A stretch of 11,198 nucleotides of DNA from an uncultured Eubacteriales bacterium (GCA_900550855.1 URTQ01000036.1:1-11198), one strand, 5' to 3'; counted from the stretch's first letter, positions 1 through 7,300 are shown. Made by a program: numbers and translations. The notes: generated by a model from the letters alone, not told the origin.

Positions 1-150
1 CTTTGCAAGAAAAAACTATTATATTGCTAAATTATTTGATATATGTCAAACATTTAACCTTTTAAAGCGGAATATCGGCGAGCAAAAACGCCGCATAAAC
101 AACCCTCAGCAAGAAAAAACAAACTAAATTAATCAAGTTTTGAAAATGAG
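1..150. other. AT-rich intergenic stretch upstream of the corA promoter
   Basis: No gene could be supported here. A plus-strand frame is open from the window edge to a TAA at 125-127 (about 41 codons). It uses codons that are rare in the neighbouring genes (TTA twice, ATA, AGA, CGG) and resembles nothing I recognise. A small hairpin (CGGCG at 76-80 with CGCCG at 89-93) is present without a T tract. The left neighbour of this stretch is outside the window. Confidence 0.4.
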
Positions 151-179
151 TTGCGCCCGCCGTTTTTTTTTGTTACACT
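151..179 (+). promoter_or_regulatory. Candidate corA promoter with extended -10
   Basis: TTGCGC (151-156) is followed by a 17-base spacer and TACACT (174-179). A TGT directly before the -10 (171-173) gives an extended -10 (TGnTACACT). The -35 matches the consensus at only three of six positions, so the call rests mostly on the extended -10 and the spacing. Transcription would start near 186 and give a leader of roughly 128 bases before the corA start codon. That leader would include the structured RNA described separately. Confidence 0.4.
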
Positions 180-195
180 TTGTGTATCAATTCTT

Positions 196-308
196 TTTAG
201 AGGTGCAATATTTATGGACGCTGACCCTCGAAGTAGTCAACATCTCCGCTAAATACGCACACGTTTGAAGTTCTTCTACGTGGCGCGTATTGCTATGCCC
301 ATAGGAGG
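196..308 (+). promoter_or_regulatory. Structured 5' leader of corA, candidate cis-regulatory RNA
   Basis: Several complementary segments are visible by eye. UUUAG-AGGUG (196-205) can pair with CAUCU (241-245) and CUAAA (249-253) around a three-base bulge. AAUACGC (252-258) pairs perfectly with GCGUAUU (285-291). Inside it CACGU (260-264) pairs with ACGUG (278-282), capped by GAA/UUC. CUAU (293-296) pairs with AUAG (301-304), which reaches into the Shine-Dalgarno AGGAGG at 303-308. The segment UCUCC (243-247) is also complementary to GGAGG (304-308), so it could either sit in the first stem or cover the ribosome binding site. GCAAUA (205-210) can alternatively pair with UAUUGC (288-293). These exclusive pairings are what a translational switch would need. 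I do not recognise a known riboswitch class, and the regulatory role is inference. Confidence 0.45.
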
Positions 309-313
309 ACAAA

Positions 314-1267
314 ATGATCCAAGTCTACAAAAAAGTCAACAAATCCGTTATCGAAGTCGACCCCGAACTCATCGTCGAGGGCTACGATTTTACAGAGCAA
401 TGGATTCATATGTCAAACCCCACCGACAAGGAAATCGAGTTGGTGTGTTCGTCGTGTCAGATTCCCGAAGACTACGTCAAAGCGGCGTTGGACTCGGAAG
501 AACGCGCTCACTGCGAAAAAGAGGACGGCATACTTATGGCAGTCACCGACATTCCTATCACCGAGGAAGACGACGACCGCTACACCTACGCCACCCTGCC
601 TTTCGGCTGTATCACGACGGACAGCACGATAGTGACGGTTTGCTTGAACGAAACGTCCATAATCAACGACCTTATGGCAGGACGTTACGTCAAGGATTTC
701 AACATTCACAAACGCACTCGTTTCGTGCTTCAACTTCAATACGTCATCGCAAAGAAGTATTTGCAATACCTCAAACAAATCGACAGAGCAAGCCAACGCG
801 TTCAGGCGGAACTGGAAAAAGCGATGAAAAACGAAGGACTTATCGAAATGCTTTCGCTTGAAAAGTCGCTCGTGTACTTCTCGACTTCCCTTCGCGCGAA
901 CACCGCCGTGCTCGACAAATTCCCGCGCCTTGTGAAATTCTTCGAGGAAGACGACGATTTGTGGGACGACGTTCTGATTGAAAACAGACAGGCAATCGAG
1001 ATGTCGAACATCTACCGCGACATTTTGAGCGGAACGATGGACACCTACGCTTCGATAATCTCGAACAACCTCAACGTCGTTATGAAGACGCTCACCGTCC
1101 TTACACTTTTGGTCGACACCCCTGCTATGATAGCGGCGCTTTGGGGTATGAACACGGGCGTTCCCTTCGAGGGCAAGTTGTGGGGATTCTGGGTTGTCGT
1201 CGGCATAAACGTGCTTATCTGCATCGCGCTCATTATCGTGTTTATCAAGAAAAAGATGCTCAAATGA
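314..1267 (+). CDS. corA: CorA-family divalent cation (Mg2+/Co2+) transporter
   Basis: This is a 317-residue inner-membrane channel of the CorA family, which takes up magnesium and in some members cobalt or nickel as a pentamer. The cytoplasmic domain fills residues 1 to about 250, with a long charged helical stretch from about 130 to 245. Two transmembrane helices follow near the C-terminus (about 256-277 and 291-312). The signature G278-M279-N280 sits at the end of the first helix, within WGMN where many members have YGMN. A short loop containing P284 and E286 follows. The protein ends in a basic KKKMLK tail, as expected for a cytoplasmic C-terminus. Length matches the family. The start is set by a strong AGGAGG at 303-308. 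It stands alone, with its own probable promoter and structured leader, and ends before a bidirectional terminator. The family call is secure; the ion preferred cannot be read from the sequence. Confidence 0.93.
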   Translation: MIQVYKKVNKSVIEVDPELIVEGYDFTEQWIHMSNPTDKEIELVCSSCQIPEDYVKAALDSEERAHCEKEDGILMAVTDIPITEEDDDRYTYATLPFGCITTDSTIVTVCLNETSIINDLMAGRYVKDFNIHKRTRFVLQLQYVIAKKYLQYLKQIDRASQRVQAELEKAMKNEGLIEMLSLEKSLVYFSTSLRANTAVLDKFPRLVKFFEEDDDLWDDVLIENRQAIEMSNIYRDILSGTMDTYASIISNNLNVVMKTLTVLTLLVDTPAMIAALWGMNTGVPFEGKLWGFWVVVGINVLICIALIIVFIKKKMLK

Positions 1268-1356
1268 TTTTGAGAAGCAAATTGCAAAATATACACGGTT
1301 AGATAATCGAAAACAGCGATTAAATAATTAAAAAACGAAAAATCTGACAGAATATT

Positions 1357-1386
1357 AAAAACGGAAGCAAAATGCTTCCGTTTTTT
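1357..1386. terminator. Bidirectional intrinsic terminator
   Basis: An 8-bp perfect stem, CGGAAGCA (1362-1369) with TGCTTCCG (1373-1380), encloses an AAA loop. Five A residues (1357-1361) precede it and six T residues (1381-1386) follow, so either strand reads as a hairpin followed by a U tract. It lies between corA (plus) and the acidic-protein operon (minus), which converge here, and can end both transcripts. Confidence 0.87.
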
Positions 1387-1427
1387 CGTTGCTTATTACT
1401 TGACAATCCGTCAAAACCGATATTCTA

Positions 1428-2198
1428 TCAGCCTTGAATGAGGGATTTCATAACTTTTGCCATACATTGAATGACAATCTTCTTTTCTGCCGGTATGTCT
1501 TTGTACTTGTTGTACGTCGAAAGCAAAAGCGTTGCGATGTTCATCTTCATTTGCTTGGACATATTTTGAGAAAGCATATAATCCACGAGGTTGGGAAGTT
1601 TGACGAGTTTTGCAGGTTTGACGATTTCGTCGTCGTCCTCGCTCGGACCGTCCACGACGTAAACGACTTCTTCTTTTTGCTCTTCGGTTGCAGGTGCGGT
1701 CGCTTGTTCGCTCTCGACTTCTTCGCTTGCTTCTTCCGCTTCTTCGCTTTCGTCGGAATCTTCGACTTCTTCGACGGATTCTTCGTCGGTTTCTTCAACC
1801 GCTTCGGGTTCTTCTGCGGGTGCGGTTTCTTCGAGAACGGGCGCTTCAGTCGTTTCGGGTTCTTCTTCCTTGACTTCCTCTACGCTCTCTTGCGGCTCTT
1901 GCGCGGATTGAACGGGCTCGTCGTCGTCGACAGACTCTGCGACAAGGTCCTCGCCTTGTTCTTGTTTCAAAATGTAGGCGATTGCCTCATACTCTTTGGG
2001 AAGCGCGTTGTCGTCCTCGTTGACGGGTTGAGCGGCGGTGTTGTCGTCATCGTCGTCAATGAGTTCGCTTTCAAAAAAGATCTTTTCTTCTTGCTGTTGA
2101 GCCTGTTGTGCGGCTTGTTGTCTTTCAAGTTCTTGTTTTTGCAAGCGCAATTCTTCTTCGCGGCGTTCTGCTTCGAGTTTTTTCTTCTTACCAAACAT
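1428..2198 (-). CDS. Acidic soluble protein with C-terminal module shared with its operon partner
   Basis: I do not recognise this 256-residue protein. It has no signal peptide or membrane segment. Residues 1-40 form a highly charged, Gln-rich helix beginning MFGKKKK that probably makes a coiled coil. Residues about 45-190 are low-complexity and dominated by Glu, Asp, Ser, Ala and Val, probably disordered. Residues 194-256 form a compact, basic, apparently folded module starting KPAKLVKLPNLVDYMLS, preceded by EVVYVVD. The module is 41/60 identical to the end of the upstream membrane protein. The start is the ATG at 2198 because GAGGA (2211-2207) lies 8 bases before it; longer in-frame starts would run back into the preceding gene and lack such a site. 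It follows the upstream gene by 65 bases with no clear promoter or terminator between, so the two are probably co-transcribed. A scaffold or adaptor role would be a guess. Confidence 0.85.
   Translation of the reverse strand: MFGKKKKLEAERREEELRLQKQELERQQAAQQAQQQEEKIFFESELIDDDDDNTAAQPVNEDDNALPKEYEAIAYILKQEQGEDLVAESVDDDEPVQSAQEPQESVEEVKEEEPETTEAPVLEETAPAEEPEAVEETDEESVEEVEDSDESEEAEEASEEVESEQATAPATEEQKEEVVYVVDGPSEDDDEIVKPAKLVKLPNLVDYMLSQNMSKQMKMNIATLLLSTYNKYKDIPAEKKIVIQCMAKVMKSLIQG
1440..1619 (-). repeat. Shared C-terminal module, copy in the 256-residue protein
   Basis: This 60-codon segment matches 2282-2461 with 41 of 60 residues identical and no gap. Invariant features include the opening KPAKLVKLPNLVDYMLS, then NM, QMK, IAT, TYNK, KD, KIVI, C and KVM. 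Alternating hydrophobic positions and many Lys residues suggest a small helical domain, unlike the disordered acidic sequence in front of it. A 20-base stretch (1594-1613) is identical to 2436-2455. Confidence 0.9.
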
Positions 2199-2263
2199 CT
2201 TTACAATCCTCGCAATATTATTTATTGTACGTCGGCAATCCGACCGTTGTTTATTTTTATATT

Positions 2264-4183
2264 TTATTGTTTTTCGTTTTGCAAATCGCGCATAACTTTT
2301 CCAAGACAAGATATGACGATTTTGCGATCTTCTTTGCTGTCCTTAAACTTGTTGTATGTGCCAATAAGCATTGTGGCAATTTGGATTTTCATTTGCCTCG
2401 GCATGTTCTTTGACAGCATATAGTCAACGAGATTCGGAAGTTTGACGAGTTTTGCGGGCTTTGCGTTTTCTTCCTCGTCCTCGTCGTCGACGACGTACAC
2501 CACTTCGGGTTCTTCGTCCTCTCTTGCTTCCTCGATTTCCTCGGATTCGTCTTCTGCTTCGTCCGCTTCCTCTTCGACTTCTTCGTTTTCCGATTCGTCG
2601 CTTTCCGCTTCCTCGGATTCGATTTCGGATTCTGCGTTATCGTCGGCTTCTTCGCCGTCTTCGACGGATTCGTCTGCGGATTCTTCGCTTTCCGCAACTT
2701 CGGTAGGCTCGGATTCCTCTTGTTCGGATTCCTCGGCGGATTCGTCCGTCGCGACTTCTTCGGCGTTTTCCGTATCTTCCGTCGCTTCTTCGTCGGACGC
2801 TTGTTCGTCTTCCGTATCTTCGGCGACTTCTTGTTCTTCGGATTCTTCCTCTTGAACGTTATTTTCTTCCGATTCGGTATATTCTACGTTTTCGGTATTT
2901 TCTTCGATTTCCTCGTTTTCGACGTCTGCAACTTCTTCGTTTTCCGACTCGTCAGAGGCTTCGTCAACCGTTTCAGGCTCGTCAACGCTTTCGGATTCGT
3001 CGGCAGTTTCGACCTCTTCTTGTTCCTCGACGCTTTGTTCTTCTTCGCTCTCTTGCGGCTCGTCTACGAACGGCTCGTCTACGAACGTTTCGTCCGCACT
3101 CTCGATTTTGAGTTCGGTTTCTTGGGATTCCTCTTGCGCTTTTTCTTCGAGTTCTTCTTCCTGCTCTTGCAAAAGTTCGTCGATATGCTCTTGCTTCTCG
3201 ACTTGTTCGTCGGCTTCATCGATTGCGGTTTCCGTTTCGTCGGATTCCTCGTTTGCGGTTTCTTCGAGTCGTTCCTCTTGTTCTTGCAACAGTTCGTCTA
3301 TATGGCGTTGCTCGTCGTCGGATTCGACGTCGCCGTCTTGTGCGTTTTCTTCTTGCGCTTCTTCCTGTGCGGAAATAATCTCGTCGATGTTCTCTTGTTC
3401 GTCCTCGTCGTCGAACTCGCTTTGCTCTTGCATTTTCTGCTCGATAAGCGCTTCGATGGGCGTTTGTTCGTCGTCGTCCTCGTCCACGACTTTTGCCGTG
3501 TTGCGAGCGATGATTTCTTCAACGAGCGAATTGAGTTCTTGAAGCGGCGAAGAATCGGTTGCGAAATTGCTTTCTATCTGCAAATTGACTTTTGCGTCCA
3601 AGTCCTCTTGCATAGCCTCGAACGTTTCGAAACATCTTTGATTTTGTTTGCGCGCGAGAATGACGAGCACGAGATACATCACTCCTATGAGCGCGAGCGC
3701 GGCAAGATGAACGACGCCCATTTTCGCGGCGGGCAAAACGCCGTAGCCCCAAAATGCGAAAAGTGCGAGCAACACGAAAGATACGCCGATAAACACGCCC
3801 GAACGAACGTCCTTGTTCTTCTTGACGAACTTGTCGTACACCGCCCCGTCGCTTATTATGTCGCTGGGATAGCCGAAACGCACGCCGAGATATTGCACCC
3901 AAGCGTCACGCAAAGGTTGCGGCGTGTTTTTGGAAAAACAATGCGCAGTAAAATCGCTCACGTTGTCGTCATCGACGACGTCCACGTTTGCGAGGTATTT
4001 TCTGATTTTTCTTGCGGAAACGAAAAGTTTGCGAGCGCGAGAGCCGAGAAGGGTAAACGCAATGACGATTCCCAAACCGAAAATCACCGCCATAACGACG
4101 ATGAAAAATAAATTCGTATCGACTGCGGGAAGTTTTTGCGACACTTCCGCAAGCCATTGAAACGCCTTTTCAAAAAAGTCCAC
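2264..4183 (-). CDS. Three-helix membrane protein with long acidic repetitive tail and shared C-terminal module
   Basis: I do not recognise this 639-residue protein. It begins with a short amphipathic stretch, then a transmembrane helix at about 25-46, a polar and basic loop (about 47-128) and two closely spaced helices at about 129-150 and 156-177. A helical segment follows to about 210, then roughly 360 residues very rich in Glu, Asp and Ser, and finally the module at 575-634 shared with the next gene. Three related IDE-containing repeats lie at 265, 294 and 333, and FVDEP occurs twice in tandem near 369. The helix-loop-helix-helix order recalls TolQ/ExbB/MotA-type proteins, but I see no diagnostic residue, so this is only a topological hint. 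The start chosen is GTG at 4183, with GGAGG (4192-4188) four bases upstream. A TTG at 4225 is in frame but lies only about 5 bases after the predicted transcription start and has no ribosome binding site. First gene of a probable two-gene operon. Confidence 0.85.
   Translation of the reverse strand: MDFFEKAFQWLAEVSQKLPAVDTNLFFIVVMAVIFGLGIVIAFTLLGSRARKLFVSARKIRKYLANVDVVDDDNVSDFTAHCFSKNTPQPLRDAWVQYLGVRFGYPSDIISDGAVYDKFVKKNKDVRSGVFIGVSFVLLALFAFWGYGVLPAAKMGVVHLAALALIGVMYLVLVILARKQNQRCFETFEAMQEDLDAKVNLQIESNFATDSSPLQELNSLVEEIIARNTAKVVDEDDDEQTPIEALIEQKMQEQSEFDDEDEQENIDEIISAQEEAQEENAQDGDVESDDEQRHIDELLQEQEERLEETANEESDETETAIDEADEQVEKQEHIDELLQEQEEELEEKAQEESQETELKIESADETFVDEPFVDEPQESEEEQSVEEQEEVETADESESVDEPETVDEASDESENEEVADVENEEIEENTENVEYTESEENNVQEEESEEQEVAEDTEDEQASDEEATEDTENAEEVATDESAEESEQEESEPTEVAESEESADESVEDGEEADDNAESEIESEEAESDESENEEVEEEADEAEDESEEIEEAREDEEPEVVYVVDDEDEEENAKPAKLVKLPNLVDYMLSKNMPRQMKIQIATMLIGTYNKFKDSKEDRKIVISCLGKVMRDLQNEKQ
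2282..2461 (-). repeat. Shared C-terminal module, copy in the 639-residue membrane protein
   Basis: This is the second copy of the module at 1440-1619, covering residues 575-634. Sequence in front of it (EVVYVVD plus an acidic linker) is also shared, so the homology starts slightly before the folded-looking part. Near-perfect conservation of the first 17 residues, against complete divergence of the acidic regions, points to selection on this module. Confidence 0.9.
3056..3085. repeat. 15-bp tandem repeat, two copies
   Basis: CGGCTCGTCTACGAA occurs at 3056-3070 and again at 3071-3085 with no mismatch. On the minus strand it encodes the doubled FVDEP of the acidic tail. The unit is a multiple of three, so a change in copy number would keep the reading frame. 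It is probably a recent slippage product. Confidence 0.85.
3071..3391 (-). repeat. Three degenerate IDE(L/I)-type protein repeats in the acidic tail
   Basis: Residues 294-332 and 333-371 are two adjacent 39-residue units, each opening HIDELLQEQEE and agreeing at about 21 of the first 25 positions. A more diverged relative begins at 265 with NIDEIISAQEE. The hydrophobic I, L and L of each unit stand out in an otherwise acidic region, so the units could be short helical binding motifs. That function is inference. Confidence 0.75.
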
Positions 4184-4187
4184 GAAT

Positions 4188-4212
4188 CCTCCGCGCACGC
4201 AACGAGGTGCGC
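4188..4212 (-). promoter_or_regulatory. Ribosome binding site with abutting leader hairpin, 639-residue gene
   Basis: In the leader RNA GCGCAC (4212-4207) pairs with GUGCGC (4198-4193), a 6-bp GC-rich stem with an 8-base loop. The Shine-Dalgarno GGAGG (4192-4188) follows immediately. CCUC, spanning the end of the stem and start of the loop, is complementary to GAGG of the ribosome binding site. The hairpin could therefore either leave the site free or swap for a structure that covers it. The ribosome site itself is clear; regulation is inference. Confidence 0.5.
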
Positions 4213-4236
4213 CCGTAAGTTTCAAATATCTATATG

Positions 4237-4265
4237 ATTATACATAACGCGCAAAGAAAAATCAA
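4237..4265 (-). promoter_or_regulatory. Sigma-A-type promoter of the acidic-protein operon
   Basis: On the minus strand TTGATT (4265-4260) is followed by a 17-base spacer and a perfect TATAAT (4242-4237). Transcription should start near 4230, giving a leader of about 47 bases before the GTG at 4183. This placement also argues against the TTG at 4225 as the translation start. Confidence 0.75.
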
Positions 4266-4271
4266 GGATTA

Positions 4272-4303
4272 TTTCAAACAAACGCACAATTTTTTGTTTG
4301 AAA
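4272..4303. repeat. 11-bp perfect inverted repeat upstream of the operon promoter
   Basis: TTTCAAACAAA (4272-4282) and TTTGTTTGAAA (4293-4303) are exact reverse complements separated by 10 bases. The nearer arm lies about 6 bases upstream of the -35 of the promoter at 4265-4237 and 67 bases beyond the addA stop codon. It has only 2 G/C pairs and no U tract on the minus strand, so it is a poor intrinsic terminator for addBA. A regulator-binding site is possible. Confidence 0.55.
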
Positions 4304-4369
4304 CAACCCTCGATTCGTCAAGTCGTTAATTTCGAATTTTGCTTTATCGCCGCTTATTCCTTGCGGTCT

Positions 4370-7300
4370 TTACAGTTTTACGGTCTTGCCCGTCGCGAAC
4401 GAATACAGCGCGATTTCGTCGACTTTTGCGTTAATCGCGCTTTCAACTGCCGATTTGTACAGATAAAGTTGCTTTTTGTACTTTTCAAGCGTTTTTTCGT
4501 CTTTCAGCGAAGACGTCTTGAAATCGACGATAATCTTCTTTTCGTCATCGATAAACAAGTCTATCACGCCTTGCACAAGCACTCTGTCGTCGGACGTGAA
4601 ATCGTCGCTTACCTCGCTTGCCTTTTTGTACATCATAAAGGATTGCTCTCTATGGCACTTGCCTTTCTTTTCCGCTTCGAGCGCGACTTTCATAATATCG
4701 CTTTCAAGGCACTTGGCGACGTCTTGCGGATTGACGGTTTCTTTTTCCTCTTTGGTGATGATATTGCGGTTTACGAGTTCGTCCATCTGCTTCTCGACTT
4801 CTTCCGCGCCCCTTGCGGCATAGTCGATATACTGCATAACTTTGTGATACGCCGTGCCTCGTTTTGCCGCTTCTTCGAACACCTCTATCGCGTCGTCGTC
4901 CTTGCTGTCGAGCGCGGAAACGCTGTACTTCATCGCAAGCGCCGTCGCTTGCTTGTAGGGATATTCGAACACCTGCGCACTGAGCGCCGCGTTTACGATA
5001 TCCTCGTCGGGAACGAGTTGGAACGAGTTTGGTTGCGCCTTTTGCACATCGTCCTCGTCCGCGTAATGACGGAAAGGCACGCACTTCACCGTACCGTCGA
5101 AAACCGCCGAAGATATGAAATCCAAATCGCACCCCGCGCCGCCGAGTTTTGCCGTAACGCCGAAGCCCGCGCTCTTGGATTCGCTCACCGTTGCGGTGAC
5201 GTACATCAACTGTTTTGCGCGCGTGAGAGCGACGTAAAACAGCCTTATTTCCTCTTTGAGTTGGTTGTCTTTTATGCACTTTGCAACCGCGATTTTGGAC
5301 AGCGTTACGGAATTTTTGGTCTTCTGTTCGAAGTCGAAAGCGTTCATACCCACAAGACCTTTGTTGTTGCCCTTGTCGCCGCCCAAGCCTTTGCCCGTAA
5401 GAATGAGGTCGCCCGAACCTGCTTCGTAGTTGAATCCGAACGCCGTATCCGCAACGAAAACGACGGGATTTTCAAGACCTTTGTAACCGTGGAAAGTGGA
5501 AATAACCACCCTGTCGCCGCCCGTCGCTCCACGCTCGCCGCCGTCGCCCTCGCAGTAGTTCTGCAAAAATTTGCCGAGCGAGTCTTCCTCGTCCGGACTT
5601 TCCACGAACGCTTTGAGTCCGTATGCGTCGCCCTCGCCCGACCTCATAAGGTACGCGTCGTAGCAGTAGTCGCCGACGATAGTGCGCATAAGTTCTTTCA
5701 CGCTCTGATAACTCGCTTTGAGTCTATACGCCTCGATAGTGTCGAAAGTTGCTCTCGCCTTTGCTTTAAGCGCGCGGTATGTACCGTTTTTCGTCGCGTA
5801 TTCGTCGTCGTTTGCAATCGCCAAAAACTTGTCGTACAGGCAATCGCCGTCAACCGACGCGACGTACGCCAACTCGCTCTCGTCGTAGCCGCCGAAAAAG
5901 GACAACAGATACCCCGCAAGCGGCACGTCTTGGCGCGGATTGTCCAAAACTCGCAAAAACGCAATCAATTCTCTTTCGGGAAGGGACGCGGATTTGCCGA
6001 ACGCGCCCTCGTTGACGGGTATGCCTCGCGCTTTGAGGGTTTGCACGATTTCCTTTGCGCCCGTCGAGCGCGAGCGGAAAAGCACGGCTACGTCGCCGTA
6101 TCCGATATACTTTCCGTCGCCTTTGGCTTTGCCCACGAGTTTTTTGATTTCGTTTGCAATGAAGTTGCCCTCTTGCGCGCTACCGCCCTCGCCGTCGTCG
6201 CCGCACGCTTTTTCTATGTCGTAAAGTCCCGTCGAAATTTGCGCTTCTTCCTTTTGCTTTACGAACAAATGCACCTGAACGTACCCTTCGGGATTTACGC
6301 CTTCGAGGCGCACGGGCGGCACGTCTTTAAGTTCGAATCTCGCGTCCTTTTTGTAGTTTACGTCCGCGCTGTCTTCCGTCATTGCGCTGTCGAAAACGCC
6401 GTTGACGAAATCGAGTATGCCGTACGCGCTTCTGAAATTGCGATTGAAAAATATGTTCGTACCCTCTTTCGCGCTCGTTTCGTAAGCGTTTTGTCGGGAT
6501 ATGAAAATCGCGGGGTCGGCAAGACGGAAGCCGTATATGCTCTGCTTTACGTCGCCCACCATAAAGCACTCGCCCTTGACGAGTTTGCGTATAATCGCCT
6601 CTTGCGTGGGGTTGACGTCCTGATACTCGTCGACGAACACCGCGTCGAAATCCTCGCCCGACGCGCCGCCGCCGTTTAGCAAATCGAGAGCCTTGTGTTG
6701 CAAGTCCTCGAAAGACAACACGTTGTCCTCTTTTTTGAGATTGTCGAGAACTTTCGCGAAATTCTTTGCGACTTCGAGCAATTTTTTGACGTATTTCGCG
6801 TTCTGCTCGTGCGCTTGCCTCAAAGCGTCGCCGCGTTTTGCAATCTCTTTCATTTCGTCTATGACGTCGCTCAACTGTTTGAGATAGTCCTTTGCGTATG
6901 CGGTGACGAGTTTTTCTTCCTCGCTCGCTTTGGAACTTATCGCCGCGCGCGGCTTTTCGTACTTGGTTGCCAAAGCGCACATATCGAGAAGTTCGTTTTC
7001 TCTTTCGATTTCGGCGCAGAACGCCGTCGCAACCGCAAGACTTTGAACGTACTTCGAGGTCGGCGCAATCGTTTCGAGCCGCACCTTGACTTGCGAAAGC
7101 GCGGCGTTTGCCTTTGCGAAAAATGATTTATAGTAGTTTTGCAGTATCTCGAAAAATTTGCTTCCGTCGTAGGAATCGTAACATTCCGCAACGCACCTTT
7201 CGAATTCGTCCTTGTCGGGCTGTATCTCTATGAGATTGTAAAACTTTATGAGGTTGCTTTTTAGGTTTTCTTCTTTTCTCGATTGCGAGAAAATGTCGGC

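Noticed and set aside
18..49. Minus-strand TTGACA (49-44) and TATAAT (23-18), a possible divergent promoter
   Set aside because: Both hexamers are perfect but the spacer is 20 bases, too long for a normal sigma-A promoter, and any target gene is outside the window.
2..127. Possible 3' end of an upstream plus-strand gene, open to TAA at 125-127
   Set aside because: Only about 41 codons, with two TTA and other codons rare in the neighbours, and no recognisable sequence. Cannot be separated from chance without upstream sequence.
196..308. Lysine riboswitch or M-box in the corA leader
   Set aside because: AGAGGUGC recalls the lysine riboswitch and the gene fits an M-box, but the leader is much shorter than either and lacks their remaining conserved helices.
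1400..1414. Hairpin TTGAC/GTCAA just beyond the 256-residue gene
   Set aside because: Short and AT-rich with no U tract; the strong terminator at 1357-1386 explains transcript ending.
2231..2244. Hairpin GTCGG/CCGAC between the two acidic genes
   Set aside because: Five base pairs with a four-base loop and no U tract; not a terminator, and too small to call an RNA processing site.
2199..2309. Longer N-terminus for the 256-residue protein starting at 2309
   Set aside because: It would overlap the end of the upstream gene, has no ribosome binding site, and the added basic residues are unlike the rest. The ATG at 2198 has GAGGA at good spacing.
1434..2423. 329-codon Phe-rich plus-strand frame
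   Set aside because: Antisense to the 256-residue acidic protein in codon register and running into the next gene; no start signals.
2442..2855. Ser-rich low-complexity plus-strand frame
   Set aside because: Another shadow of the acidic codons. No ribosome binding site, and composition is explained by the opposite strand.
2720..4111. 463-codon Phe/Leu-rich plus-strand frame that looks like a membrane protein
   Set aside because: It mirrors the Glu/Asp codons of the acidic tail (GAA/GAG read as TTC/CTC). The minus frame has promoter, ribosome site and a module conserved with its neighbour.
4184..4225. TTG start at 4225 for the membrane protein
   Set aside because: It lies about 5 bases after the predicted transcription start, so no ribosome site can precede it, and the extra residues would be encoded by the leader hairpin.
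4298..6679. 793-codon open frame on the plus strand opposite addA
   Set aside because: It is in exact antisense codon register with addA, whose motifs are unmistakable, and is open only because addA avoids TTA, CTA and TCA. Its translation is Phe/Arg/Val-rich and resembles no protein.
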